From Oscheius sp. JU75 (taxonomy: Eukaryota > Nematoda > Chromadorea > Rhabditida > Rhabditidae), in contig JASJZC010000006.1 in the NCBI GenBank assembly GCA_037178855.1, positions 124,001 through 188,000 on the forward strand: 64,000 bases of DNA. The letters are read 5' to 3'. Positions 8,883 to 20,048 of this stretch are shown piece after piece (the first letter of the stretch is position 1; every line of letters begins with the position of its first letter). A model generated the notes under the pieces. It was not told the DNA's origin. It was given only the letters and a program-made list of their open reading frames with translations, and made no database searches. Position numbers and translations under genes: made by a program.

Positions 8883-9945
8883 CACCCTGGGAAGCTGTAA
8901 AAATGACGGCAAAACGGGAGCTCTTGACTGGCATAGCTGATAAGGCTCATCAGAATGTGAGCGCTATCTTTTTTGAGTGGTTTCTTCACACACACACCAA
9001 TTGACTTTGTCTCTGTTACTCTGTCTAAAATCTCTCTACTACTAAAGCACAATGGTCCCCATCCGTCTTAACGAGCCTGGCAAGACATGCCAGGTAGGAG
9101 TTTAGTTGACAAGCCAACTTGAGACCATCTGCTATTTTTTTGAAAGCCTCTTCATATTTGGGAAGCCAAGATTTAAAGTTCTGCAGCTGAGATAGAGATA
9201 ATTAAATCGAGAGATAGAGAGATCGAATGACCGAGAACAGCCGCCTATTTTCAATACAAAGTCAGGACAAAAAGGTTGCGAAGATTACAAGAAATATCTT
9301 ACGCAGCTGGTGCGACATAAATAGACAGAGACTATTCATTAACAATTGTGACACTTTTAAATCATTGAAAGTCTTCGACTTTGCCAAGTCAAAGCCGTTA
9401 ACCATGATTGAAACCCTGTGCTCTATAGCGCTAATCGCATTCCAGTTCTCAGAGATATTCGCCATCAGACCACTAGTGAAACAACTTGCAATCTGATTGA
9501 ACTCTCTTACCATCCAGTGGGTTCCGTCCCATGGTTGAAACTGTGAGTTTGGTTTAAGTCGCGACTGCCGGTGCAATAAAATATTTCAACACGCGTGCTG
9601 ACTGTTTTTCATGATAAAAATCCTGTTTCCGCTCTATGAAAGAATAGAGTTGGTTAAAAATGAAAGTCTCAGTACCAGACATACAGAGATCTCATCCAGG
9701 ACATACATGTGAAGCAGAAGAGAAAAGAAGGCACCTCTCCCCGTAGCATGGAAATTCTTGTTGAAAACTGGCTAGCAAAGATCAGGAGTGGATTGAACAA
9801 GATGAGTAGAAGATGCATTTTGTCGACTAGAACTGGCTGTTTCTAAGAAGCCATAATTGAAAGCAGAGCAATTTGCTATCTAGGTAACGGGCTCTCTGTA
9901 ACTGAGTCTCTGTCTCTCTGTCTTTGTCGTGTACCTTTCGCATTT
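8883..9945. other. Intergenic
   Basis: No supported gene. A 104-codon minus-strand frame at 9262-9576 has no signal peptide, domain or splice partner and is not called. Confidence 0.5.
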
Positions 9946-10423
9946 TCATTGCCCCAAGAATACAGAAATACCCAATGCCATTATTGTGAGAAAAGCTCCA
10001 GTACATGCTCTACCATCGAGACTTTTCGTGCACAGCTTCCAATTGCAACAGCAGGTACGAGCGTAGACGCCATTTATCGTGCTCTCTTTGCAGCCACTAT
10101 GATTTTTGATTTCCTGTAGGCCACAGTTAGCTATTAACGGTCAAAGAAATTCACCTCACAGGTTCTCTCACCTACATCGCATCCATACTAATACTGGGCA
10201 ACATACGTGACACTTGACCTGATTACGTTCTTATAGCATCTATCATTACAAATGGCAGTTTTCGTATCTTTAGTAGGAAAGAGGCTTTCGTTGGCAAACG
10301 CTGTGAGACAAGAAGATTCGATATTCAAATTGAAATCCAACTAGCATAACAACACTAGAAGAAGGTACCATCTCCCAGTGAGACTGCTGTCAAATAGGAA
10401 GCGGGGAGGAGAGCATTGTGAAT
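9946..10423 (-). pseudogene. Ly6/ET-module-like pseudogene (paralogue of protein 4)
   Basis: The exon order and cysteine frame of the 6244-6712 gene are recognisable here on the minus strand, but broken. The start codon position holds ATT (10,421-10,423); a TAG stands at 10,355-10,357 in exon 1 where the paralogue has TAT; and a TAT-TAG insertion puts a second stop at 10,198-10,200 between AQY and YGCD. The last exon is still open: GCKEST, RTCCCNWKLCTKS and a hydrophobic tail to TGA at 9946-9948. Intact splice sites suggest recent loss. Confidence 0.75.
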
Positions 10424-10552
10424 GTGACTGATAGTTTAGAGGATCGCATGCTCCGATATGAAAGTGACGTTGGTGAGAAAAACTCTCAAAACAACTGCTC
10501 ATCACAGAGTGGCAGAGGCAGTTCTCTGTAACCTTCGAGTACCCATGTTTAT

Positions 10553-11042
10553 TCACAAAAAAACTGACAAAAAGAGCGTCAACATAACAGTTACCAGTTT
10601 CGGAACAGTGTAGGCGGAATTACAGAGATCCCCGCTGCAGCAGCAGAGATTCGAAGAAGCCCCAAAGTACACTTGTCCGAACTGAACCTGCTTGCATTTT
10701 CCATTCGTGACTCCTAAAGTCTGAAAATAAAAGTTTATTGGTGGGTAAGAGAGAGGGTTATACATAGCACCTATTGTCCCAATCACAGTCGTAGTCGCTG
10801 AACGTGGAGCTGCCACTTTGGGTGGTGTTCCTACAATGAAATTAGTCTCTTCGTCTCTGTCTCCGACTCACTTCCTGCAAAAGCTCTGACACGGGACAAT
10901 CCCATCTCTGGTGTTCGGCTTGTCATTGTTGAGCTTCACTGAAATAGGCATGACAGTTTCAAAATCTTGTCTTACAGGTCTTATAGCACTGATTGGTTTC
11001 TGCAGAACCAACCAAAATAGCCAAAAGAGCGAAGCGGAGCAT
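10553..11042 (-). CDS. Secreted Ly6/ET-module-like protein 7 (122 aa)
   Basis: Four exons: 10,976-11,042, 10,872-10,938, 10,764-10,830 (each 67 bp) and 10,553-10,720 (168 bp); introns of 37, 41 and 43 bp. The start MLRFALLAILVGSAET is a signal peptide; cysteines follow in QCYKT, PCQSFCRK, YDCDWDNRCY, GKCKQV and LCCCSGDLCNSA, with a hydrophobic tail. The extra intron compared with its neighbours splits the middle exon into two 67-bp parts. A TATA-like box (AATATAAAAAGG on the minus strand at about 11,082-11,091) lies about 45 bp upstream. Likely GPI-anchored. Confidence 0.76.
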
Positions 11043-11739
11043 GATCACAACAGATTGTGGTCGCTCTCATGAGCATCAGCCTTTTTATATTGTTGTGACC
11101 GGGAGGACGTTATGAACAGTTGATTCATCTTTGTCAAATAGTGAGCATCCCCCATGCTTTTCGGTCATGGATGTTTGTCTAGGAGTGTGACACTTCATTG
11201 TACGTGGTTCCTGAGAGAACGACAGGGAGAGCCAGAGAGAGTGAGAAACAGGGAGCTACAGAGCCTGAGAAAAATGAAAAAAGAAAGGCACAGAGACGGA
11301 ATGAGACAGAGAGTCACAGAGAGGTGGAGTGTGAGACAGTGAGAGAAAGAGAGAAACTCAAATACACCCTCATCCCACTTGTCAATAATAAATTTCATTT
11401 TTCGTAACATCCAGGTATTTGTACCCCATAACAGTAAAAGTATCATACACCGTATGCCACAAGCTTATCAATAGTAAAACGGGAAGAGCAGCCTAGCAAA
11501 GCAGAAGTGACGAGGCGGTCACAGTGAATCACAGCCATGTATCTTTGGCCACATGCTATAGTCAAAGTGATCTTTCGGCTCTGATGTGATCTGAGTCTAC
11601 AGGGCTATTAAACAAATTCCTGAAGGGCGTGAGGCAAAGAGGCTAGAGGCGCAAGATTTTGATATGATTTTTAGTTCTGTCTTCGTGTATCTCTGTCGCA
11701 ATGCAGTTGTCGAAAATAGCTATGTCTCAATAATTCATT
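11043..11739. other. Intergenic with GACAGAGA-type repeat
   Basis: 11,210-11,355 is a degenerate purine-rich GAGACAGAGA tract that mimics open frames on both strands. Nothing else is seen. Confidence 0.55.
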
Positions 11740-12234
11740 TTACACGAAGAGTTTAACAAAAGGAAAGACTGTGATTGCTGAGAAGAATGTCGTGTAGCCG
11801 GCCGTATTGCACAGATTTTCGCTGCAGCAGCAAGTATTGACTCCGTTATCCTTCTTGCATTTGCCGGCCTTGATACCATTGCAGAAGTTATAGTAGTCGC
11901 AATAGTAGAAGACACCCTTCCCGGGAAGATTACCCGCTGCTTTGTCAGCGGTTTGTCTGAAGCAGGTGGTTGAGAATTGCCTCTGTCTCTCTATATGTAT
12001 GTCTCTCTGTCTCTCTATCACTCTGTCTCTCTGTCTCTGTTTCTCTTCTTCACTCTGTAGTGTCTCTCTGTTTATATATACTCACTTGACACACATAGTT
12101 GTATTCTGTTTACAAGTGGTTTGATCCTTGTAGAGTGGCTGGTAACCTTTATCGGTAGACTGTGTGGAGAAACACGCCAAATTGGCGGCTTGAGAGACGG
12201 CAAGAAGAGCGAGCAGAGCAGTCAGAACGTTCAT
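11740..12234 (-). CDS. Secreted Ly6/ET-module-like protein 8 (121 aa)
   Basis: Two exons, 12,086-12,234 (149 bp) and 11,740-11,956 (217 bp), joined in phase 2; the 129-bp intron is mostly a GACAGAGA tract. The signal peptide is MNVLTALLALLAVSQA. Cysteines: ACFSTQ, TCKQNTTMCVK, YYCDYYNFC, GKCKKD, NTCCCSENLCNTA, then a hydrophobic tail to LFV. The 217-bp last exon is the same length as in 17,827-18,293 and 25,393-26,025. This is the second exon plan in the cluster, with the intron after the xCVK/xCIK motif rather than after the first cysteines. GPI-type surface protein by inference. Confidence 0.78.
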
Positions 12235-12454
12235 GGCTGGATGATCTTGAAATGAAAACTCCTTGACTGTCCGAGCCTTTTGTAGTTTTCCAGGTGTGAA
12301 GAAACAAAACTATGTCAACAGGGATGAATCATGAGAGTTCACGTCATGATAAGAGGTCGTGTTGCAAAGACTGAATCATAATTTATTGCAATTAAAAGTA
12401 TTTCATAGAACCCGTCACTGGACTAATGGCACGCTAGTTCTGAGACACGAATCT

Positions 12455-14224
12455 TCAGAAAGTTACGGCGAGTTTGCGTTTCTCGGCTGTCTCATTGAGG
12501 ACCTGGTTCACGGTCTTTTTGCTCGTTTCCGGACAGTAAAGCCACATCAGAATAAGAATGATTGCTGTGGGGATGGAGAAGATTAGGAGGGACTGTCCTT
12601 GGATCTGAAACACGGGTTATTAGAAAACTGTCTATCTCTGGCTCTCAGTCCCTGCCTCGCTGACTTTGGGGAGCCTATTCTTATGTGCTGTAACTCACCA
12701 CATTAGCTATCGGATACCAAGCAAATTCGACTCCAATCTTAGTAGAGGCTTCCAGAGCCGTGAGAATGGAAACTGCTTGAAGAAGCACACTTCTGGGAAC
12801 GATCTAGAAAATTTTTAGTCAATCTCTGTTCAAGAACTACCTCAGCGCAGTAAAACCTCGAAATGGCTCCCAGTCCGGCAGCATTGACCAGGAGAAGAAC
12901 AGTGGTTCCGATCATGGTGGCAACTTTCCAGCTCGGCCCGATATCGATGGCGACTTCCATCAGAACCAGGGAGAGTACAGAGAGCAGGGTTGAGACGAGG
13001 AGAAGAGGACGTCTGCCAATCCGGTCGACAAACATGATTGGAATCAGGGTAATAGGAACACGAAGGATGCCGATGATCAAGGAGCCAAGGTTGGCCTGCT
13101 TCTTTGTCCAGCCTCCGAGCTCGTAGAGCACGTAAGAGTTGTAGGCTCGGAGACAGCGGGCTCCTGTGAAGACGTAGGCCACCTTGACCATCAGGCCGAC
13201 CCAGGCATTCTGTCGAATGACCTTGCTGGCCGGTTCGGAAGCCTTCCATGGCATAAACATCACTGCCATCGCTGAAGGTCCAACGGATTTCTGGCTCTCT
13301 TTGTCCTGGAGCTTCTGCGCCTCCAATTTCTTCTGGACAGCCTCCTCGCAGATCCTTAGCTCTTCTTCAAGAGACGTATCGTCCTCATCGACACCGTGGT
13401 ATGCGGCCAGTGATTTCTTGGCAGCGTCATAGTCCTTTTTCTTCTCCAGAAGGAATTGGGGTGATTCGTGGACGAAGAAAAAGATGCCGACGTTGATGAG
13501 AGAGATCAGGGAATTTGGAATGAACATAAACTCCCAGAGAGAATCGGTAGCGAAGGGGACACCGAGGGCCTGAGTAACCAGGGAGCCTGAAAATTCAGTT
13601 ATTGAAGGTTTCTATCTCCATCTGTCTCTATCTATATCTAGCTTACTTACCAATTGACATGAACATCTCCTGCATGGCTGCCATTCGTCCTCTGATTGCC
13701 GGCGGAGCACATTCCACAATCCAGACGGTCGCATTGACCGAGGCAATACCATTACCAAGTGCCCAGACAATCCTACCGACAAAAAGTAGCCACCAAGCGT
13801 TGGGAATCCATTTAGCTGAGCCGGATAGCATGGTTCCCGGAATGTAGAGGGCGCAGGAAATGATCGCAGTCCATTTTCTGCCTAGACGAGAGACGAGAAC
13901 GGCAGCGGCAAACTGTCCGAAGATTGTTGCAATTGGAAAAGAGACATTGAGGAGGGACCAAAGAATGTTCTGAAAGTAGATTTCCACTGTATGTCTCTCT
14001 CTGTCTATCTATCTATTTGTCTCTCTGTCTCTTCGTCTCTCTGTTTCAAAACTCACAATAGTCCCATCACTCAACGGCTCTCCATGAAGATTGTACCACG
14101 ACTGATTGATGTAGGCTTCAATTTCCTTATAGGGCTGGTTCAGAACCGAAGCAATATAGCCCTGCTGATATCCAGAAGAAAGACATAGGGCCAAAGAGAG
14201 GGTATGGATAGCCAGGGTTGGCAT
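12455..14224 (-). CDS. MFS sugar-transporter family protein (495 aa)
   Basis: Five exons: 14,057-14,224; 13,651-13,969; 12,841-13,586; 12,699-12,803; 12,455-12,604. They join in frame to 495 aa, the normal size for the SLC2-like sugar/solute transporter family (12 membrane helices). Family marks: SRLGRKW after helix 2, RGRMAAMQEMF at the helix 4-5 side, ESPQFLLEK at the end of helix 6, DRIGRRPLLL after helix 8 and CPETSKKTVNQV at the C-terminus. A long cytoplasmic acidic/lysine loop (EEELRICEEAVQKKLEAQK) sits between helices 6 and 7. It should move sugars or similar small solutes across the plasma membrane; the substrate cannot be told. Introns 1 and 2 hold GACAGAGA-type tracts. It is flanked by Ly6-like genes but shows no operon spacing. 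Confidence 0.88.
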
Positions 14225-14539
14225 TATCTAAAAACTGGACTTGTTACCAGACAATCAAGACGGACAAGTTTTTCATGTGTTCATTGACTCAATTTTATAG
14301 CGGGGCAATGAAGGGAGGAGCTCGAACTGTTGACAGAAAAGATACAATGTCAAAAGACAGGGGTAGGACCATTAGAGAGAGGTCAGACAAGGTTTAAATA
14401 TGTCTCATAAATTGGGTGTGGGAACTGACGCAAATGGCGAGTCGAGACAAAGAGAATAAGGCAAATGGTCGGACGGACGGGGCGGCCGATGTTTTGAAAG
14501 TTTGAACCTTTTTTCATGGAGTGGGTGGAATACTATAGA
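14225..14539. other. Upstream region of the sugar transporter
   Basis: No gene. An AT-rich stretch near 14,290 could be the core promoter. Confidence 0.4.
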
Positions 14540-15000
14540 GGAGATAGACAAGAGACAGAGAGAACTGGACAGTGACTGAGAATCATAGAAGTTCAATCGT
14601 CAAGAGACGCAAGTTGACAGGGTGAGGTGATCAAGAGACAGAGAGTACTGAAGAGTAGGAAGTGGTCAAGAGTCTAGAAGTTTCAATGGTAGAGAGAGCA
14701 GGAGAGGTCGTCAAGAGTCAGAGAGTACTAGACAATAGCTGAGAGTCATGGCTCGAGTGGTCGAGAGACGACAGAGATACAGGGAGAGAGACAGTAGTCA
14801 AGAGACAAAGAGTACTGGACAGTGGAAGGAGGTCGAGAGTCAACAGTATTCAGTAGACAAGAGACAGAAATTAATAGGGAGAGGTGGTTGAGAGATAGAG
14901 GTACTGGTAAGTAGAAGAGAGTCATGGAACCAGTGGTCAAAAGACAGGGAGGTGGCCAAGAGACAGAGACAGTGAAGGAAAGTAAGTCAAGAGTACTGTT
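14540..15000. repeat. Degenerate minisatellite, unit with GAGACAGAGAGTACTGG
   Basis: A unit of roughly 60-70 bp recurs, with GTCAAGAGACAGAGAGTACT, GACAGTGG and AGAGTCATGG blocks in varied order. It looks like an expanded form of the GACAGAGA tracts elsewhere. No coding potential. Confidence 0.65.
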
Positions 15001-15954
15001 TCAAAGCTCTACAGAATCCAAAAGAGCATCGCTTTGAACCGCCCAGATGGTTATACCTGTCCGCTTTCTGAAAGTTTCAAAACGCCAATTTCAAGTTGCA
15101 CCCCCTCCCCTTGCATATTTTTTGTTTTCGTCATATCAAAAGATGAAGAAGCTCTGTTTTTCCGCGGCTTCGACTCATTGTTTACAGGAACTTTACAAAA
15201 CACACCAGTATTGTTCTTTCAAAAAATAAGACTAAATATTCGGTATACGTAAAAAACGGTCATTGTATAGAAAGATCGCAACCATGTCCCCTCTGATCTG
15301 TCCAAAAACGTCAGCTTTTCTTCCCTGTCCATCTCGCGCGCGACAATGTTAATCCGATTCTCGGTCTCTACTTGTCCTATCTTCTTTTCGTATGTTTGCA
15401 AAACAACATTGGTAACAACTGTTTCTCAAACATGAGGGGAAAACGATTAAGATCACAATAAGAGAGACAGAGAGACGGAGACCAAGAGACAAAATACAAA
15501 GAGACAAAGAGGCAGAGATAGAAGTAACCGACACTGGTCTTTGCGAAGTTAAAACGGAAAGAGGCATTCTTCTTCCCAGGGGACTCCCCTGGCGAGGCCC
15601 AGTTAGGCGCCTCTTTTTTCGGGATTGCACAGTCCATTAGTTCCTGCCGCTGTTCGACCCAGTCCGGGTTTTGATAATTGCTGTCTTTCCCCATTAATAA
15701 TCTGTGCTCTTCCAAAAAGAAACGTGCCATCTACCATTCTAGCGCCGATCAGTTTACTGAGAAACAAATAAAGATGAGAAAGTTGTGGGAAACCATGGAG
15801 AGACCAGAGTCAGATCGAGACCATGTTTTGCAGCCGGGTTCAGTCGGAGTAAAGAGAGATTGAGGGACGGCCAATGACATGACTCTTGATGGAGGTGAAT
15901 CTACAAATCCTGGCTAAATTCCGGCTAAGAAAACTTTTCAGGCAAAAACTAACA
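15001..15954. other. Intergenic; one uncertain minus-strand exon
   Basis: A minus-strand frame starting at 15,730 (MARFFLEEHRLLMGKDSNYQ, about 65 codons to a GT near 15,535) could be a first exon or a transposon piece, but no convincing second exon or domain is seen. Confidence 0.3.
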
Positions 15955-16165
15955 GCAAAATCGTACTCTGCTCCTCGGAAATGCTTCCCTGTCCTGGAAC
16001 CCGTAAAAACAAGAACTTTTCATGGACTGGGATCGAACCCGGAAGCAACTTTTTATTTTCAGTATACTAGGAGTTTCGAGGCCGCTGAACACAATCCTGT
16101 CATTAGTTTTCCTCTAAAACGCTCAATTTTCTCAGTAGGCGAACTACCGAGTGGCTTCAGAACTT
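15955..16165. repeat. Palindromic tRNA-like repeat, copy 1
   Basis: The left half reads in minus orientation (GGGATCGAACCCGG, a reversed B-box); the right half carries the plus-strand family tail TTTCGAGGCCGCTGAACAC and ATTAGTTTTCCTCTAAAA. See the finding on this family. Confidence 0.6.
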
Positions 16166-16476
16166 CCCAATTTGCCATTTCAAATCACAACGAAGTTGAA
16201 CTGCCTCTTATCTTCACTTTAGCCAACTGTCCAGGAAGCAATCGGAGCCAGTCTAGTGGCCATGAGACCCGGTCCTTCTTCCTCACATCTCCCTTTTCGA
16301 CATTGCTCAAATGCTACAAATTGGGTGGGATTCATCAATGTTTCTATATAAGTTATGGATTACAGACTCTACTAACAGAAATATGAAACCGTCTAACCAG
16401 ACAGAAGAGCCGATTTCTGTTAAAAGTTGGTGACTTTTAACTCTCGGAACAGTGAAACTTTCAGAGCAACTTGAAG

Positions 16477-16651
16477 CAAGGGAGTCTTGCATGGCTATGA
16501 CGCTGAAACTCTTTGTGAGGGAGCCAAAGCTGGTTGTTTTAGCGATGCCGGGAAGCATTACTGTTGTTGTTCCGGAAATTTATGCAATTCGACAGAAGTG
16601 ACGTGGATTTTGCTACCTCTCCTTTGCATGATCCTCTCGAAATATGCATGA
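16477..16651 (+). pseudogene. Ly6/ET-module-like fragment, the only plus-strand copy
   Basis: A plus-strand frame reads HGYDAETLCEGAKAGC, FSDAGKHYCCCSGNLCNST and a hydrophobic tail ending SKYA before TGA at 16,649-16,651. This is a last exon of the family. Upstream, the frame meets a TGA at about 16,472; only a non-standard AAG acceptor at 16,474-16,476 would avoid it. I found no matching first exon between 16,170 and 16,470. It is likely an inverted, truncated duplicate, but a gene with a distant first exon cannot be ruled out. Confidence 0.6.
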
Positions 16652-16818
16652 ATACAACGCCGGTTTTCAGTTCACATGACACTGGACCCTGCAAATCGTC
16701 TTGACGCGGACAATCGGTCTTTTACTGGCCGCGCGTTGGGGATGAGGTCATAATCACTTTTGCTTGCCATGTGGCAATTGAAGAAGAGTGGCAGGAACAG
16801 AGACAGAGAGACCAATCT

Positions 16819-17169
16819 TTATTCAAACAGAAAAAAACAGAAATCGAAACGCTCTTCCTCGTCGAAGATCACAGCATACTGATCGCTGTTGCACTGATCC
16901 TCGCCACAGCAGCAGTTATTAAGCATCTCTCCGAAGAACTTTTCGGTTTCGCACTTTCTTGCCTGTATACCCTGAATGTTAGTGCCCGAAAAAATGAAGC
17001 TAAAGAGCTAGTTGTCACTTTGTTGTCACAATTGCCCTTGTTGCACGTGTATGTCACTGTTTTTGTGAAAGTCATATCTGAAGAAGTTCCACAGATTGGT
17101 ATAGGCGCTCACTACAAGCAATACTTGGTCTCATCGTACAGTTCACTGAGTAGATCGGGAAGGGAGCTT
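16819..17169 (-). CDS. Ly6/ET-module-like gene 10, 5' end unresolved
   Basis: Three consecutive exons fit in phase: 17,113-17,169 (57 bp), 17,019-17,077 (59 bp) and 16,819-16,971 (153 bp), with 35- and 47-bp introns. The reading gives APFPIYSVNCTMRPSIAC, then TYTCNKGNC, RKCETEKFF, NNCCCGEDQCNSD and an end rich in acidic and aromatic residues (FDEEERFDFCFFLFE). The tail is less hydrophobic than in its neighbours, so it may be secreted rather than anchored. No signal-peptide exon was found upstream to 17,340 in the right phase, so this may be incomplete or decaying. Confidence 0.5.
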
Positions 17170-17519
17170 CTAGAAATGTTCTGTCTCTCTATATCTCACT
17201 CGGAAATGCTACATGACGAGAGAATTCTTTCCAAATCCTCCGTTTTTATATGAGGAAGTGGCTGTACGTGATTTTTCGCGGTTAGAGAGCTGTAAAACAT
17301 GCTGGCTCAACTTAGAAGCCATACCTGAGAGAAATCCATGGTAAACAGAGACGCTTTTTTGTCTCTCTGTATCTGTTGATAATTGACAAGACAATGACAG
17401 AGCGATTCAAAAGTTCAGCTTCTCCTTTCTAAGGAACAGTCGCCTACTAACAATGAACGCGGAGCCTTGGTGTGAACATCTGGCAACAAAAAACAACGAT
17501 TATTTGCAGAACAAAAGTA

Positions 17520-17717
17520 GAAAACGTGAGAGCAAGGACTGCTGAAAGTTGAGCAAAGATAGCAGAGTTACAGAGCTCTTCCGTGCAACAACGTTGACCT
17601 TCCCTGCCCTTTCGCATCTATCTTTCCGCATTTTCCGTCGGAAAGACCAAGAGTCTCATAGGTCCCGTCTCCGCAGCCGTAGGCAGTAGCTTCTTTACCA
17701 TTGGCAAAAGCTTATCT
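17520..17717 (-). pseudogene. Ly6/ET-module-like pseudogene, tandem duplicate of protein 12
   Basis: This is a copy of exon 2 of the adjacent 17,827-18,293 gene. Relative to it, one base is lost near 17,704 (before GCC AAT GGT) and two bases are lost in the TGCTGTTGC that encodes the CCC cluster, so the frame changes twice. Recognisable pieces are AYGCGDG, DGKCGK and ELCNSAIFAQLSAVLAL. No first exon accompanies it. Confidence 0.75.
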
Positions 17718-17826
17718 CTGGAAAAAAGTATGTTTAATCAGACAAAGAGAAACAGAGAGATAGAGAGAGATCAGCGCCGGAGCTAAACTTTTAACACGTG
17801 CGAACAAAAATTGACAATTGTTTTAT

Positions 17827-18293
17827 TTACATAACGAGAGCAGAAAGCATGAGAACGACAGCAGCTGAGATCTGGGCAAGTCCAGAAGAGTTACAGAGGT
17901 CTCCTGTGCAACAGCACGTGATGATACTGCTCCCGCTGACCTTTTCCTTTTTGCATTTTCCGTTGGAAATGCTCTTAGTGTCACACACACCGTCTCCGCA
18001 GCTGTAGGTAATAGTCTCTGTACCACTGGCAGAAAGCTTGGTTCTGAAAGTCGAATGTGATTAATCAGATACAGGGAAACAGAGAGACAGAGACAAAGAG
18101 ACAGACAGACAGAAAAAAGAAAGGCCGATAGACAGAGATAGACAGGACATCACACTTACTTGCTACATGTCTTGGAACATTCGAGGGCAGTGTCACTACT
18201 TGATGGAGCTTTTCCTTTTTGATAAACGCCAGTGTAGCACTTGAGACCCGCAGCCAGAGCCAAAACGGCGGAGAGAAGAACGATTGTGCGCAT
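17827..18293 (-). CDS. Secreted Ly6/ET-module-like protein 12 (116 aa)
   Basis: Two exons, 18,160-18,293 (134 bp) and 17,827-18,043 (217 bp), joined in phase 2 over a 116-bp intron with a GACAGAGA-type tract. The product begins MRTIVLLSAVLALAAG (signal peptide) then KCYTGVYQ. Cysteines: ECSKTCSK, YSCGDGVC, NGKCKKEK, TCCCTGDLCNSSG; the tail AQISAAVVLMLSALVM is hydrophobic. It is nearly identical at both ends to the 1218-1587 gene 16 kb away and is the parent of the adjacent pseudogene at 17,520. A TATA-like box lies about 50 bp upstream of the ATG. Likely GPI-anchored. Confidence 0.8.
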
Positions 18294-18765
18294 ACGGCAA
18301 AAGGAGCTCGAAGCTGCTTATCAATACTGTGTCACGGTCTTATATATGATAGTTTTTAGAGAGCTGTAAAAGATTGTGGCTCATCCAGAACCATTGTTGG
18401 GAGACAGAGACAGCAAACACAGTTTTCTTGAACTTCGCGGGAGCTTTCTGGGACAGAGGTGACGAGGAAAGAGGACGTATCCGTGTGATCAGTAACTTTT
18501 GTCCGGCGCAGCTTCTCTGGATCGTATTTTTGAATCATTTGTGTAAAAAAGGACATTAGGTTGTCAAAAGGAAGCCTGAATCAAACCCGAAACATGTATG
18601 AGCACAGTTCGAAATATTCCAGGCGTAGCCTATAGCAAACTTTCGCACCCTTGAAAACCGAGGTTTAAGGAAAATTTAAGGTGTTTACAAAAAACTGACA
18701 AGGCAATTTTGTAGCCCTTGATGAGTAACTTTACCAGCCGAGACCTTTTTTGCTAGTTTTTGCAG
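18294..18765. other. Intergenic
   Basis: No gene. The right end is the truncated start of the Tc1 element; its left terminal repeat is not seen. Confidence 0.45.
18340..18350 (-). promoter_or_regulatory. TATA-like box for the 17827-18293 gene
   Basis: ATATATAAGACCG on the minus strand, about 50 bp upstream of the ATG; same form as at 1632-1641. Confidence 0.5.
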
Positions 18766-19590
18766 GTTGTGTTCTCGGACGAGAAGAGATGGACTCTGGA
18801 CGGTCCTGACGGAGACCGTGGCTACTGGAGAGACAGCCACAAGCCGGCTGTTCAGTTACCGAAACGTTCGTTCGGAGGTGGCGGCGTCAAGATTTGGGCA
18901 GCGTTCCACAGTGGTGGAGTTCTGGATCTTCACTTCGTTACAGGTCGGCTTAATGGTCCAGATTATCAGCAGATTCTGGCTCAACTCCTTCTTCCATTCT
19001 TGAATACGCCCCAGAGAAATGGATACTCATTCGTTCAAGACAATGCCCCGTGTCACGTGAGCAATGGAACAAAGCAGTGGATGACTGCTAAAGGTATCAA
19101 TACGATCGACTGGCCGGCTTGCTCTCCCGATTGCAATCCAATCGAGAATCTCTTTGGCGTTTTCACTCAAAAGATCTACAAGGATAACCGAAGGTTCACC
19201 AACCTTGCCGAGCTTCGTCAGGAGATCCAACGCGTCTGGAGCAGCATCCCGCCACCAACTCTCCAGAACCTGGTCAACAGCATGCCTGATCGGATTTTCA
19301 AAGTCATCCAAAAGACCGGGGATTTCATCGGCTGATCCATTTCGCGTCCCTTGTTGTTGAATAATAAATTATTGTTGCTTCAGTTGCCTTTTTGAACAAC
19401 TTTTTCTGGGGCTGCCAAACTTTTGCATATGCTAATTTTGTAAAAATTGATCCCCCTTATCCCCAGCAGACTCGAATTAGGGTAAAAAAAATTTTCTAGG
19501 GGTTTTGTGACATGAGAAATTTTGCTTCTTGACCCTTCTACTGCAAAAAAGTGGGGGGTTGCCAAACTTTTGCACAAGAGTATAGAGTGT
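18766..19590 (+). mobile_element. Tc1-type transposon, 5'-truncated, DDE domain open
   Basis: After a splice-acceptor-like TTTTTGCAG at 18,757-18,765, an open frame of about 190 codons runs to TGA at 19,333-19,335. It holds the three catalytic residues of the Tc1 family: Asp in VFSDEKRW, Asp in FVQDNAPCH and Glu in CNPIENLFG, with 34 residues between the last two (DD34E). The N-terminal HTH half is absent. Downstream, GCCAAACTTTTGCA occurs at about 19,414 and 19,562, probably subterminal repeats of the right end. The catalytic half is intact but the element is not complete here. Confidence 0.8.
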
Positions 19591-20048
19591 CTAAGTAGTA
19601 CAGATAACCCAAATAAAACCACAATAGAAAAAGTTAATTTTTCCATCAATGATATCTTTGTATGCAGGCGCGCCCGAACTCACCAACTTTGCGAGGCTCG
19701 TTTATTGTTTTGGTCAGCAATAAAGTTTTCATTTCAAGTTTGTGTAATTGGAATGAAAAACAATTTTTTCCTTTGGTTCTGAGCGGTTTTTTTTTCACTT
19801 ATTTTCCACTTGGTTTTTAAGTTTAACCAGCTTCGAGATTTTTATTTCGGGCAGCCGGTCGGGACTATAATAATTTGCGGCCAGATGAGTGTTAGGCATA
19901 TTTATTTCGCACATTTAGTGTGTGAAAATATGATGAAGACGAAATAGAAATACGAATAAATCAACCTCTCTGTCTTTTTGTCTCTTTTTCTCAGGACAGA
20001 ATATGAAAGTGGACACATTTATTAAACTCTATCGGCAAAATTCAGTAT
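19591..20048. other. Intergenic
   Basis: AT-rich; no gene seen. Confidence 0.45.

Noticed and set aside
9262-9576. 104-codon open frame on the minus strand
   Set aside because: No signal peptide, domain, splice partner or paralogue; composition like random AT-rich sequence.
11154-11446. Overlapping open frames on both strands
   Set aside because: Same simple-repeat artefact; both strands stay open because the tract lacks stop triplets.
12842-13432. Open frames of 80-135 codons in other frames
   Set aside because: Shadows of the sugar-transporter exon 3.
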